From NCBI RefSeq assembly GCF_027587205.1, contig NZ_JAPDOD010000001.1, positions 489,922 to 553,921 of the forward strand: a stretch of DNA of 64,000 bases, read 5' to 3'. The position numbers were made by a program, and so were the translations under genes. This stretch comes from Solirubrobacter ginsenosidimutans (lineage in GTDB: Bacteria > Actinomycetota > Thermoleophilia > Solirubrobacterales > Solirubrobacteraceae). The notes below the pieces were generated by a model. It was not told where the DNA came from, made no database searches, and saw only the letters and a program-made list of their open reading frames with translations. Shown one piece after another: positions 15,464 through 24,419 of this stretch. Numbering within the stretch: the stretch's first letter is position 1; each line of letters starts with the position of its first letter.

Positions 15464-16734
15464 TCGCGCCCGGCGATCCGGGGTTCCGCGAGGCGGCCGT
15501 GGGGCGGGTGTTCAACGCGCGCAAGCCGTCACGCACACCCGCCGGCGTCGTCTTCCCCGAGACCGAGGCCGAAGTGGTGGACGCGGTGCGGCTCGCCCGT
15601 ACGCGCGGCCGGCAGGTGTCGATCCGCTCCGGCGGGCACAGCTGGGCGGCGTGGAGCGTGCGCGACGGCGCGCTGCTGATCGACCTCGGCGGCATGCGCG
15701 AGCTGACCTTCGACGCGGACACCGGCATCGCCACGGCGAGCCCCGCGGTCAAGGGCGGCGTGGAGCTGACGCCGTTCCTCGCCGAGCACGGGCGGATGTT
15801 CCCCGGCGGCCACTGCGAGACGGTCGGCCTGGGCGGCTTCCTGCTGCAGGGCGGGCAGGGCTGGAACAGCCGCCGCTGGGGCTGGGGGTGCGAGAACGTC
15901 GTGGGCATCGACGTCGTCACCGCGGACGGCGAGCTGGTGCACGCCAACGAAGCGCAGCACGCCGACCTCTTCTGGGCCGCACGCGGCTCCGGCCCCGGCT
16001 TCTTCGGCGTCGTCACCCGCTTCCACCTGCGCACGCATCCCGCCGAGCCGATGTTCCACGACACGCGGGTCTTCGCCCTCGACGACCTCGAGCCGCTGCT
16101 GCACTGGCTCCATGACGTGCTGCCCCAGCTCGGCGTCGCGGTCGAGCCGGTCGTCGCCGCCACGCGGGTGGGGCGACCGGAGACGGTGCTGTTGCTGCAC
16201 ACCACGTTCACCGGCGACCAGGACCCGCTGCTCGACACCGTGCCGTGCCGTGCGCTCGAGCACTTCCACGGCCCGACGACGATCGCGGAGGAGAACGTCG
16301 CGATGACCCTGCAGAACCCCGAGGGCTATCGCTACGCGGCGGACTCGCAGTGGACCGACGCGGACGCGGCGACGCTGTACCCGCTTCTCCGCGACCTCTA
16401 CGCGGAGTTGCCCACCGAGCACTCGTTCTCGATCTGGTACGGCTGGGCGCCGGCCCGCCGGCTTCCCGACATGGCGTTCTCGCTGGAGCGCAACGTCTAC
16501 CTTGCGACCTACGCGATCTGGTCCGACGCCGCCGCCGACGAGCGCCATCGCGACTGGGTCCACGGCCACCACGCGCGGCTGGCGGAAGTGGGGGACGGGG
16601 TCTATCTCGGCGACTCGGACTTCTCGCGGCGCCCCGACGCCTTCATGGCCGAGCCCAACCGCGCGCGCCTGGAGGAGATCCGGGCACGGCGTGATCCGGA
16701 CGGACTGTTCGTGAGCTACGAGATGGGCCGATGA
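15460..16734 (+). CDS. FAD-linked oxidase with His and Cys flavin-attachment motifs
   Basis: About 424 residues, PCMH/BBE-like. RSGGHSWAAWS carries the histidine that is covalently linked to FAD in this family. GGHCETVGLGGFLLQGG carries a cysteine at the place used for the second covalent bond in bicovalent members. DLFWAARGSGPGFFGVVT is the typical FAD-domain end. The C-terminal BBE-like segment is short (LEEIRARRDPDGLFVSYEM). The GTG at 15460 overlaps the SDR stop; upstream in-frame sequence lies inside the SDR gene. Bicovalent flavoproteins have high redox potential and often open substrate pockets, which would suit a bulky plant phenolic or glycoside. Confidence 0.88.
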   Translation: MIAPGDPGFREAAVGRVFNARKPSRTPAGVVFPETEAEVVDAVRLARTRGRQVSIRSGGHSWAAWSVRDGALLIDLGGMRELTFDADTGIATASPAVKGGVELTPFLAEHGRMFPGGHCETVGLGGFLLQGGQGWNSRRWGWGCENVVGIDVVTADGELVHANEAQHADLFWAARGSGPGFFGVVTRFHLRTHPAEPMFHDTRVFALDDLEPLLHWLHDVLPQLGVAVEPVVAATRVGRPETVLLLHTTFTGDQDPLLDTVPCRALEHFHGPTTIAEENVAMTLQNPEGYRYAADSQWTDADAATLYPLLRDLYAELPTEHSFSIWYGWAPARRLPDMAFSLERNVYLATYAIWSDAAADERHRDWVHGHHARLAEVGDGVYLGDSDFSRRPDAFMAEPNRARLEEIRARRDPDGLFVSYEMGR

Positions 16735-17486
16735 CGACGGCACGGCCAGCTAGGCTCGGCCGCATGAGCACGCCAGCCGAGGGCGCCGCCCGCCGCGACA
16801 ACGTCGAGCAGGTCTACCGGCGAGTGCGCGAGGCGATCCTCGAAGGGGAGATCGCTCCAGGCGCGATCATGTCGCAGGTCGCGCTCGCGGACGAGCTGGG
16901 CGTCAGCCGCACCCCGCTGCGCGAGGCGCTGCGGATGCTGCAGAGCGAAGGCCTCGTCGACGCGCAGGCCAACCGCCGCGTGACCGTCAAGCCGATCTCC
17001 GCCACCGACCTCGAGGAGCTCGTGGTGATGCGCGTGGCGCTGGAGACCGAGGCGATCCGGCTGTCGGTGAACCGGCTGGAGCCGGAGGCGATCGCCGCGC
17101 TGGAAGGCCGGCTCGCCGAGATGGCGCACTTCGCCGCGGCCAAGGACTACGAGCGCTGGACGCAGCCGCACACCGCGTTCCACCGCGGGCTGACCGCCGC
17201 CGCCGGCGACCGCGTCAACGCCATGCTGTCCCAGCTCTCCGATCATTTCGAGCGCTACCGGCGCATGCACATCGCGCGCTCGCCGAAGGCGTGGCTGACG
17301 GCGGGGCACCGCGAGATCCTCGACGCCACCAAGGCCGGCGACCGCGAACTGAGCGGGCGGCTGCTGGCCGAGCACCTCTCGGCGACCGCGTTCGACGTGA
17401 TGGAGCTGCTCGAGCCGGGCTACGACGGCGCGCGCCTGCGGCAGACGCTCGAGGACGTGGGTGCCCGGCCGAAGCGCAAGCGTTGA
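16731..17486 (+). CDS. FCD-type GntR family transcriptional regulator (GntR-1)
   Basis: Up to 251 residues (ATG 16731 overlapping the oxidase stop, or ATG 16764). N-terminal winged helix: VYRRVREAILEGEIAPGAIMSQVALADELGVSRTPLREALRMLQSEGLV. C-terminal FCD domain has HTAFHRGLTAAAG and GHREILDA with histidines that bind a metal in this family. Such proteins are usually repressors released by organic acids or sugar acids. It is embedded in the catabolic operon and is strongly similar to a second regulator at 19699, so both are candidates for controlling the shared promoter elements. Confidence 0.9.
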   Translation: MTTARPARLGRMSTPAEGAARRDNVEQVYRRVREAILEGEIAPGAIMSQVALADELGVSRTPLREALRMLQSEGLVDAQANRRVTVKPISATDLEELVVMRVALETEAIRLSVNRLEPEAIAALEGRLAEMAHFAAAKDYERWTQPHTAFHRGLTAAAGDRVNAMLSQLSDHFERYRRMHIARSPKAWLTAGHREILDATKAGDRELSGRLLAEHLSATAFDVMELLEPGYDGARLRQTLEDVGARPKRKR

Positions 17487-18690
17487 GCTCGCCGGCGGTC
17501 GCGTCCGCGGCCGTGACGGCGCCTATCTCGGCATCCCGTACGCGACGGCGCAGCGCTTCGGCGCGCCGCGGAGGGCGACGTGGAGCGGGGAGCTCGAGGC
17601 CTTCGCTCCCGGCCCGCCCGCGCCGCAGCCCAAGCGGCCGATCTCGGCCTTCGCGCACGGCGTCACCCCGCCGGGCGCCGAAGACTGCCTGACCCTCAAC
17701 GTCTGGACACCGCCGGAACCTGGTCCCTGGCCGGTGCTGGTGTGGGCGATCGGGGGCGGTTGGACGATCGGCTGGGCGGGGTCGTCGATCTACGACGGCG
17801 CCGCGCTGGCCCGCGCGGCGAACGTCGTGGTGGTCAACTTCACCTACCGGCTCGGCTCGCTCGGCTGGGTGGGCGGGAACTGGGGGCTGCTCGACCACGT
17901 CGCGGTGCTCGAGTGGGTGCGCGAGAACATCGCCGCGTTCGGAGGTGACGCCTCGCGGGTCACGCTGGGCGGGCAGTCGGCCGGTGCCGCCAACGTCGCC
18001 GACCTGCTCGTCTGCCCGGCCGCCGAAGGCCTGTTCGGCCGCGCGATCCTGCACTCGCCGCCGCTGCCCGAGGCCGCCAACGACCCGGAACGTTCCGCGC
18101 GGTGGGCGGCGGACCTGTGGGAGCGAGTGGCGCGCGACGCGCCCGCGGACGAGGTCGTGGCCGCGCACGAGGCGCTGCTGCGCGAGGACGCCTGGCGCGG
18201 GACCCGCGGCGCCGCCTGGCCGACGCTCGATGCCGCGACGCTCCCGGTGTCGCCGCTCGACGCGCCCGACGCGCGGCCGGAGATCCCCGTCCTCGTCGGC
18301 ACCACCCGCGACGAGGCGACGTTCCTCTTCCGCGCCGTCGAGCGCGACCCGCCGGTGCCGGACGAGGTCGTCCGCAAGGTCACCGCCGAGCTGTTCACCG
18401 AGCCGACGCGGCGCTGGGCGTTCCAGCGGGCGGCCGCGGGCGGCGAGGTCCACCTGTTCCGCCTCGACCATCCCTCGCACGATCCGCGCCTGGGCGCGCT
18501 GCACACGATCGACGTCCCGCTGCTCTTCGGGACCTTCCGGACCAGCGACGTCGCCCGCCACTACGTGCACGACGACGCGCGCACCCGCGAGGTCTCCGAG
18601 GCCATGCAGACGGCCTGGGGACGGTTCCTCCACGGCGACGATCCAGGACTGGCGACAGTTCCAGGAATTGTCTACACTTCGACACCATGA
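17461..18690 (+). CDS. type-B carboxylesterase
   Basis: About 409 residues of the para-nitrobenzyl-esterase family. Near the N-terminus GRDGAYLGIPYATAQRFGAP and AEDCLTLNVWTP are classic. The nucleophile elbow is GGQSAGAANV. The region TTRDEATFLF likely supplies the acid, and LHTIDVPLLFGTF the histidine. It is shorter than the usual 480-550 residues, as in compact actinobacterial members. The GTG start overlaps the GntR-1 gene by 26 bases and the stop overlaps the bicupin ATG. If the bicupin is a quercetinase, this esterase could cleave the depside it makes; that is a hypothesis. Confidence 0.88.
   Translation: MPGRSASVELAGGRVRGRDGAYLGIPYATAQRFGAPRRATWSGELEAFAPGPPAPQPKRPISAFAHGVTPPGAEDCLTLNVWTPPEPGPWPVLVWAIGGGWTIGWAGSSIYDGAALARAANVVVVNFTYRLGSLGWVGGNWGLLDHVAVLEWVRENIAAFGGDASRVTLGGQSAGAANVADLLVCPAAEGLFGRAILHSPPLPEAANDPERSARWAADLWERVARDAPADEVVAAHEALLREDAWRGTRGAAWPTLDAATLPVSPLDAPDARPEIPVLVGTTRDEATFLFRAVERDPPVPDEVVRKVTAELFTEPTRRWAFQRAAAGGEVHLFRLDHPSHDPRLGALHTIDVPLLFGTFRTSDVARHYVHDDARTREVSEAMQTAWGRFLHGDDPGLATVPGIVYTSTP
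18654..18678 (+). promoter_or_regulatory. internal promoter and inverted repeat before the bicupin
   Basis: A 19-bp inverted repeat (GACAGTTC, CAG, GAATTGTC; 18654-18672, one mismatch between arms) abuts a -10-like TACACT (18673-18678). The bicupin ATG follows after 8 bases, and no Shine-Dalgarno is present. The spacing equals that of the leaderless elements elsewhere in the island. It may let the bicupin and GntR-2 be expressed separately from the long upstream operon. Confidence 0.45.
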
Positions 18691-19706
18691 CGACATTCAT
18701 CGCGGAGCAGACCCCGGTCACGACGTTGCCCGGCGAGCCGGTGCCCTACGTGATCGAGGCCGGCAGCGGGCGCGCCCACGTGCTCCTCGGTGAAGTCGGA
18801 CGGGCGCTCGTCGGTGCCGAGGAGTCCGCGGGCGCGATGTCGGTCATGAGCCTCGACGGCCCTCGCGCGGACCGGCCGATCCCGTTGCACTACCACGACG
18901 AGGAGTACGAGTTCTTCTACTGCCTGCGCGGGGCGATCCAGCTGTGGGCCGACGACGAGAGCCGCGTGCTCGCGCCCGGCGACTTCGGCTTCATCCCGCC
19001 CGGGACGCTGCACGCCTACCAGTTGCGCGGGCATCACTCGACGTTCGTCGGCCCGATCGTCCCCGGCGGGTGGGACCGGTTCTTCGACCTCACCGGCGAG
19101 CCGTTCGGCACCGCCGCGTTCCCGCAGGGTCCTAAGGGCCCGCCGCCGTTCGCGAAGTTCGGCCAGGCCGAGCAGCAGTTCAAGATGAAGTACCGCCAGG
19201 ACGCGCAGTACGCCGAGGCGAGCACCGGCGCCGACGACACGCTTCCCGCCGCGCAGCAGGCCTACTTCCTGCGCTCGGGCGAAGGCCCGCGGCACGAGCT
19301 GGCCGGCCAGCTGCAGACGCTGCTGCTCGGCTCCGACCAGACGGAGGGCCGCGTGACGATGACGACCGTCGAGCTGGCCAAGGGCCCGGGGCTGCCGAAC
19401 CACGTCCACGAGCGCACCTACGAGTCGCTGATGGTGATCGAAGGCCGCCTGCGCGTGACGCTCGACGGCGCCGAGCACGTGCTCACCCGCGGCGACACCG
19501 CAAGCATCCCGGCCGGCACCGAGCACGCGTACCGCGGCGAAGGCCACTACACGAAGGTGCTCACCATGAGCGCGCCGGGCGGGCTCGAGAAGCTGATCGC
19601 GACCGCGGGCGCCGCGACCGAGGAGCACGTCTTCGGCACCGGCGGCGCGCTCGACCTCGACGCGCTGCGCGAGGCCGCCGCGGGCCTGGACGTCACCTTT
19701 GCCTGA
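18687..19706 (+). CDS. bicupin, quercetin 2,3-dioxygenase-like
   Basis: A 339-residue protein with two cupin barrels, the size of bacterial quercetinases. Both barrels keep the HxHxxxxE metal motif: His68-His70-Glu75 (LHYHDEEYE) and His239-His241-Glu246 (NHVHERTYE). PGTLHAYQ and AGTEHAYRG supply the later histidines. Quercetinases open the C-ring of flavonols, releasing CO and a depside. Other bicupins (pirin-like or pseudo-enzymes) usually lose one site, so two intact sites favour an active metalloenzyme. It overlaps the esterase (ATGA) and GntR-2. The assignment is by family resemblance; substrate unproved. Confidence 0.75.
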   Translation: MTTFIAEQTPVTTLPGEPVPYVIEAGSGRAHVLLGEVGRALVGAEESAGAMSVMSLDGPRADRPIPLHYHDEEYEFFYCLRGAIQLWADDESRVLAPGDFGFIPPGTLHAYQLRGHHSTFVGPIVPGGWDRFFDLTGEPFGTAAFPQGPKGPPPFAKFGQAEQQFKMKYRQDAQYAEASTGADDTLPAAQQAYFLRSGEGPRHELAGQLQTLLLGSDQTEGRVTMTTVELAKGPGLPNHVHERTYESLMVIEGRLRVTLDGAEHVLTRGDTASIPAGTEHAYRGEGHYTKVLTMSAPGGLEKLIATAGAATEEHVFGTGGALDLDALREAAAGLDVTFA

Positions 19707-20391
19707 CGAGGCCAACGGCCTCGGGACCGAAGCGGTCTATCAGCGCGTCCGGGAGGCGATCCTCGAAGGCGAGATCGCCCCCGGCTCGACGATGTCGCAG
19801 GTCGCGCTGGCCGACGAGCTCGGCATCAGCCGCACGCCACTGCGCGAGGCGCTGCGGATGCTCCAGAGCGAAGGCCTGGTCGACGCCGAGCGCAACCGCC
19901 GCGTGCGCGTCGCGCCGGTGTCCGCGCGCGACCTCGAGGAGCTCTACGTGATGCGGGTCACCCTCGAGGCCGAGGCGATCCGTCTCGCCGTGCCGCGCAT
20001 GACGGCCGAGGACCTGGCGCGCCTGGAGGGCTCGATCGCCGAGATGGCCCACTTCGCGCAGGCGCTCGACTATCGCCGCTGGACGGTCCCGCACCAGGCG
20101 TTCCACCGCGGGCTCACGGCGCCCGCGGGCGAGCGCTTCACCGCGGTCCTCACGCAGTTGCTCGATCACGCCGAGCGCTACCGGCGCATGCACATCGGCC
20201 ACGGGCCGAGCGCCTGGGCGACCAAGGACCATCGCGGGATCCTCGACGCCTGCAAGGCCGGCGATCGCGAGCTGGCGGGCCGCCTGCTCGCGGAGCACTT
20301 CGCGCGGACCGCGTTCGAGCTGATCGAGCTGCTCGACCCGGCCCACGATCCGGGGCTGCTGCGCGACACGGTGGGCGACGTCGCGCGCTGA
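19699..20391 (+). CDS. FCD-type GntR family transcriptional regulator (GntR-2)
   Basis: A 230-residue paralogue of the regulator at 16731. The winged helix reads VYQRVREAILEGEIAPGSTMSQVALADELGISRTPLREALRML, nearly the same through the recognition helix, so both may bind the same DNA. The FCD part has HQAFHRGLTAPAG and DHRGILDACKAGD. The start is a TTG (19699) overlapping the bicupin by 8 bases. Two near-identical readers in one island suggest responses to two ligands acting on one operator set. Confidence 0.88.
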   Translation: MPDEANGLGTEAVYQRVREAILEGEIAPGSTMSQVALADELGISRTPLREALRMLQSEGLVDAERNRRVRVAPVSARDLEELYVMRVTLEAEAIRLAVPRMTAEDLARLEGSIAEMAHFAQALDYRRWTVPHQAFHRGLTAPAGERFTAVLTQLLDHAERYRRMHIGHGPSAWATKDHRGILDACKAGDRELAGRLLAEHFARTAFELIELLDPAHDPGLLRDTVGDVAR

Positions 20392-20435
20392 CGTCTGGGA
20401 GGATTCGGGGCAGTCCACGGGAGGAGCGGTGTGAC

Positions 20436-22637
20436 ATGGCCGACCAGCAGACGATCCGGTCACGGGCGGATGCGCTGATCGCCGAGATGACGCCGGCGGA
20501 GAAGGCCGGCCAGCTCACCCAGTACTTCTACTTCGGCTTCGAGCGCGAGCTCTCGTTCGGCGACGGGGCGGGGGAGAGCAGCGGCGGCCAGTCCGCGGCG
20601 GTCGAGGCCGCGGTGTCGCGCGGCGAGGTGGGCTCGCTGCTGTTCGTCACCGATCCGGCCCAGATCAACCGCCTGCAGCGGCTCGCGACGGAAGGCAACC
20701 GGTTCGGCATCCCCGCGCTGTTCGGCTTCGACGTCATCCACGGGCTGCGCACGATCCTGCCGGTGCCGATCGCGCTCGCGGCGTCGTGGGACCCCGCCAC
20801 GATCGAGCGCGGACAGGCGGTCGCCGCCCGCGAGGCGCGCGCCGTGGGCATCCACTGGGCGTTCGCGCCGATGGTCGACATCGCCCGCGATCCGCGCTGG
20901 GGGCGGATCATCGAAGGCGCGGGAGAGGACCCGTTCCTCGGCGCCGCGGTCGCCGCGGCGCAGGTGCGCGGCTTCCAGGGCGCCGGGGTGGACGATCCCG
21001 AGCGGGTGATCGCCGGGCCGAAGCACTTCGCCGGCTACGGCGCGGCGCTCGGCGGGCGCGACTACGACGAGGCCGAGATCTCGGACTCCGCTCTGCACAA
21101 CGTCTACTTCCCGCCCTTCGCGGCGGCGTTGGCGGCGGGCGCGGGCAACGTCATGACCGCCTACATGGACCTCAACGGCATCCCGGCGACCGGCAACCGC
21201 TGGCTCTTCACCGACGTCCTCCGCGGGGTCCTCGGGTTCGAGGGCTTCGTGGTGAGCGATGCCAACGCCGTGCGCAACCTCGTCACGCACGGCTTCGCTT
21301 CGGATCTGGCCGATGCGGCCGCACGGGCCTTGAACGCGGGCACCGACATGGAGATGGCGATCGCCGATCCGGCCTACGCGCATCTGCCGGAGGCACTGGC
21401 GCGGGGCGACGTGGACGAGACGACGCTCGACGCGAGCGTGCGGCGGGTGCTCGAGGCCAAGCTCGCGCTGGGCTTGTTCGACCACCCGTACGTCGATGAG
21501 GAGCGCGCGCGGGCGGTGCTCGCCGATCCCGCGCACCGCGAGGTCGCGCGGGTGGCGGCGGAGCGGTCGGCGGTGCTGCTGCGAAACGCCGGCGGGCTGC
21601 TGCCGCTGGATCCGGGCACCTCGATCGCGGTGCTCGGCCCGCTCGCGGCGTCAGCCCGTGACACGCTCGGCCCCTGGTGCTTCGACTTCGACCTCGCCGA
21701 GACCGTGACGGTGCTCGACGGCATCATCGGGCGTGCGGGGGATGTCTCGTTCGCCCCCGGCCTGCGCCCGACGCAGCGTGTGTTCCCGTCGATGTTCGAC
21801 ATGTTCGGCGACAACACGCCGGAGGATCCGGAGGACTTCGACGACGAGGCCGAGTTCGCGCACGCGGTCGCCGTCGCGGGTGCTGCCAACGTCGCGGTGG
21901 TCGTGGTGGGCGAGTGGCAGAACATGATCGGCGAGGCGGCGTCACGCTCCTCGCTCGACCTTCCCGGCCGCCAGCTCGAGTTGCTGCAGGCGGTCGCCGC
22001 GACGGGCACGCCCATCGTGCTGCTGGTCATGAACGGCCGCCCGCTCGACCTGCGCTGGGCCGCCGAACACGTTCCCGCGATCCTCGATATCTGGTATCCC
22101 GGCACGCGCGGCGGCGAGGCGGTCGCCAACCTCCTGTTCGGCGACGTCTCGCCGGGCGGCAGGCTCCCGTTCACGTGGCCGCGGACCGTGGGTCAGGTGC
22201 CGCTGGTCTACTCGCACACGATCTCGCACGAGCCGGAGAAGCAGTGGCGGCGCTACTGGGACGAGGAGAGCACGCCGCTCTTCCCGTTCGGGCATGGCCT
22301 GAGCTACTCGCGTTTCGCGTACAGCGACCTCGCGATGGACGGCGAGACCGTCTCGGTGCAGGTCGCCAACGTGGGTTCGCGCACGGCGGACGAGGTCGTC
22401 CAGCTCTACGTCCACCAGCGCCATGGCAGCGCATCGCGGCCGGTGCGCGAGCTCAAGGGGTTCGAGCGGGTGACGCTCGAGGCCGGTGAGTCGCGCACGG
22501 TCCGCTTCACGCTCGGCCCGGCGGAGCTGCGCTACTGGAACGCGGCGGTGCGGGACTGGGTCCTGGACGCCTCGACGTTCGACGTGTGGGTCGGGGGAGA
22601 CTCGACCGCCGAGCTGACGACGACGTTCACGACGTAG
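20436..22637 (+). CDS. glycoside hydrolase family 3 beta-glucosidase (BglX-like)
   Basis: A 733-residue GH3 enzyme without a visible signal peptide, hence probably cytoplasmic. Domain 1 has FGFDVIHGLRTILPVP, GPKHFAGYG and the nucleophile region GFVVSDANAVRN. Domain 2 has GEWQNMIGEAASRSSLDLPGRQ, the candidate acid/base region. A C-terminal fibronectin-III-like domain follows (VQVANVGSRTADEVVQLYV, VRELKGFERV). It starts after GGGAGGAGCGG. Cytoplasmic placement next to an importer fits uptake of an intact glycoside followed by sugar removal. Its last 11 bases overlap the convergent propeller gene. Confidence 0.92.
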   Translation: MADQQTIRSRADALIAEMTPAEKAGQLTQYFYFGFERELSFGDGAGESSGGQSAAVEAAVSRGEVGSLLFVTDPAQINRLQRLATEGNRFGIPALFGFDVIHGLRTILPVPIALAASWDPATIERGQAVAAREARAVGIHWAFAPMVDIARDPRWGRIIEGAGEDPFLGAAVAAAQVRGFQGAGVDDPERVIAGPKHFAGYGAALGGRDYDEAEISDSALHNVYFPPFAAALAAGAGNVMTAYMDLNGIPATGNRWLFTDVLRGVLGFEGFVVSDANAVRNLVTHGFASDLADAAARALNAGTDMEMAIADPAYAHLPEALARGDVDETTLDASVRRVLEAKLALGLFDHPYVDEERARAVLADPAHREVARVAAERSAVLLRNAGGLLPLDPGTSIAVLGPLAASARDTLGPWCFDFDLAETVTVLDGIIGRAGDVSFAPGLRPTQRVFPSMFDMFGDNTPEDPEDFDDEAEFAHAVAVAGAANVAVVVVGEWQNMIGEAASRSSLDLPGRQLELLQAVAATGTPIVLLVMNGRPLDLRWAAEHVPAILDIWYPGTRGGEAVANLLFGDVSPGGRLPFTWPRTVGQVPLVYSHTISHEPEKQWRRYWDEESTPLFPFGHGLSYSRFAYSDLAMDGETVSVQVANVGSRTADEVVQLYVHQRHGSASRPVRELKGFERVTLEAGESRTVRFTLGPAELRYWNAAVRDWVLDASTFDVWVGGDSTAELTTTFTT

Positions 22638-23991
22638 CCCGTACGTAGCCGGCCTTGGTGGCCGTCGCGGCGAGCGAGTGCCCGGCGGGGACGGTGATCG
22701 TGGCGCGGCCGGACGTCCCGGTCGTCGCGTGCTGCCCGCCGACCGTCACGTGGGCACCCGCGACGGGGTCACCCGCATCGGTCACGCGCAGCTTGACCGT
22801 GCGGAAGTGGTTGTGGATCGGGCCGGCCGAGACTTCGAGCGTGAGACCCGGGCGCAGCTGGTCGTGCCAGGTCTGCACGCCGTTGGCGCCCGTGGGCTCG
22901 AAGCCGGCCAGCACGTCGAGGACCTGCGACTGCGCGTCGGCGGCGAGCTTGTACACCGTGCCGGTGCCGGCGCGCACGGCAACCTGGGTCGTGGCTCCCC
23001 ACTTCGTCGCCGTCAGGTTCGAGCGGCGGGCGTAGACGTGCTTGCCGGCGGCCCACGTGACCCACAGGCGGCCCTCGGGCGTCACGGTGAGCGCGGGCTC
23101 GCGCACCGCCGACGCGGAGCGCGCCAGCGTCGCGGTGCCGCCGCCGACGGTCCACACCAGCACCTTGCTCGCCGCGGGCCCGCCGCCGCTGTAGGCCGCG
23201 AAGAGGCCCGGCTGCGCGCCGCGACCCGTGAAGGCGATCCGCTGGTCCGGCGGGACGCTGGCGGCGGTGCCCGGCATCCGCGCAGCGGGCCCCGCCGGGG
23301 CGCCCGTGGCCGGGTCGACGGCCTGGGCCCACACGCCGTTCTGGCCGGTGGCGTTGCTGTACCAGGCGACGCCGAGCCGGCCGGCGCTCGCGTCGACGGC
23401 CAGCGTGGGCTCGTAGGCGCAACAGCTCGCGCCCTGGAGGTTGGCGGCCGGGACCGCGGCGTCGGTGCCGCGGTGCACGAACAGGCCGGAAGATGTCGCC
23501 CAGGCGAAGAACGGCGTCGCTCCGTCGGTGCCGGCGAGCGCGCTCATCGGATCGGCGAACCCGGCGCCGGTGGCGACGTCGGACGGCGTGAGCACCCAGC
23601 TCCCACCGCCGTCGAACGACGTGAAGTGGGCGACGTTCTGGATCGGGTCGCCCGCGTCGATCGAGTGCTGCGCCGCGGCGACGAGCTCGAGCTGGCCGGC
23701 TGCGGTTCGCATCAGCGCCGGGCTCCCGATTCCGGCCCAGCCGGAGGCGATCACCTGCGCGGCGCCGACCGCGCCGTCGGGCGCGATCACCGTGTGATTC
23801 AGCTCATAGCTCGTCGCGTCCGGCTGCCGCCGCCACGCGACGTGCAGGCGGTTGTCGGGCGTGCGCAGCAGGCTCACCTCGTCGGTGTTGCTCGCGCCGG
23901 GCGTGGTGACCGGATCCCACTTCGCGTGGGCGGCGCCGGGCAGGCAGAGCATCGCCGCGAAGGCGGCGGCAGGGAGCAGCGCGCGGCGCAT
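22627..23991 (-). CDS. secreted beta-propeller-like protein with C-terminal Ig-like domain
   Basis: A 454-residue exported protein: a signal peptide (RRALLPAAAFAAMLCLPGAAHA) followed by repeated blades such as LLRTPDNRLHVAWRRQP, VAHFTSFDGGGSWVL and EPALTVTPEGRLWVTWAAG, resembling sialidase-type propellers without obvious Asp-box catalysis. The last 80 residues (DAGDPVAGAHVTVGGQHATT) look like a carboxypeptidase-regulatory or Ig-like fold. Function unknown. It shares one base with the upstream small secreted protein, so the two are probably co-expressed. Confidence 0.7.
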   Translation of the reverse strand: MRRALLPAAAFAAMLCLPGAAHAKWDPVTTPGASNTDEVSLLRTPDNRLHVAWRRQPDATSYELNHTVIAPDGAVGAAQVIASGWAGIGSPALMRTAAGQLELVAAAQHSIDAGDPIQNVAHFTSFDGGGSWVLTPSDVATGAGFADPMSALAGTDGATPFFAWATSSGLFVHRGTDAAVPAANLQGASCCAYEPTLAVDASAGRLGVAWYSNATGQNGVWAQAVDPATGAPAGPAARMPGTAASVPPDQRIAFTGRGAQPGLFAAYSGGGPAASKVLVWTVGGGTATLARSASAVREPALTVTPEGRLWVTWAAGKHVYARRSNLTATKWGATTQVAVRAGTGTVYKLAADAQSQVLDVLAGFEPTGANGVQTWHDQLRPGLTLEVSAGPIHNHFRTVKLRVTDAGDPVAGAHVTVGGQHATTGTSGRATITVPAGHSLAATATKAGYVRATS

Positions 23992-24389
23992 CAGAACATC
24001 CGCCGGTGCTCGCGCGAGACCGTGAAGCCGTGGTGGTCGGTGCGATTGATGCAGGTCAGCCCGGTCGTCCGCGACGTGCAGCGGAATTGGCCGAAGCGGC
24101 GGCTGTGGCCGTAGGCCAGGACCGGGGCCGTGTGCGGGTCGGCGATGACGTCATTCGCGCCGTCGATGAACGCCTTGCCGGTCGGCCACAGATACGCGGC
24201 GCGGCCGGCGAGGAAACGCAGGTCGCAGCGGATGTGCGCCGGATCGTCGTCGCCGCGCTCGTACCCGCAGAGGATGCGGTGCGACGGGGTTTGGAAGGTC
24301 GTGACGTGGACCGAGGCGGACGCCGCACCGGCGAACAGCGCGAGCGCGATCAACGCGAGCGGAGCGGAGAGGCGAAAGGGGAGGAGCAT
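23991..24389 (-). CDS. small secreted cysteine-containing protein (DUF6636-like)
   Basis: A 132-residue exported protein with a signal peptide ending ALFAGAASAS. The mature part has the pattern FQTPSHRILCGYE, CDLRF, YGHSRRFGQFRCTS, GLTCINRTDHHGFTVSRE. Four cysteines likely form two disulfides. The pattern resembles actinobacterial DUF6636 proteins (from memory). The role is unknown. A GGGGAGGAG site precedes the ATG. It is followed by the propeller gene with a one-base overlap. Confidence 0.7.
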   Translation of the reverse strand: MLLPFRLSAPLALIALALFAGAASASVHVTTFQTPSHRILCGYERGDDDPAHIRCDLRFLAGRAAYLWPTGKAFIDGANDVIADPHTAPVLAYGHSRRFGQFRCTSRTTGLTCINRTDHHGFTVSREHRRMF

Positions 24390-24399
24390 GCACGTCTAA

Positions 24400-24413
24400 C
24401 CCGCGAACGCGGG
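24400..24413 (-). terminator. short GC hairpin after the small cupin gene
   Basis: CCCGCG and CGCGGG arms around AA lie just past the stop of the minus-strand cupin gene and before the next gene's start. On the minus strand it is followed by TTAG, not a long U-run, so termination strength is uncertain. Confidence 0.45.
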
Positions 24414-24419
24414 CCGCCT

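Noticed and set aside
16731..16764. A separate promoter for GntR-1.
   Set aside because: Its start overlaps the upstream stop and I saw no -10-like or island half-site sequence there.
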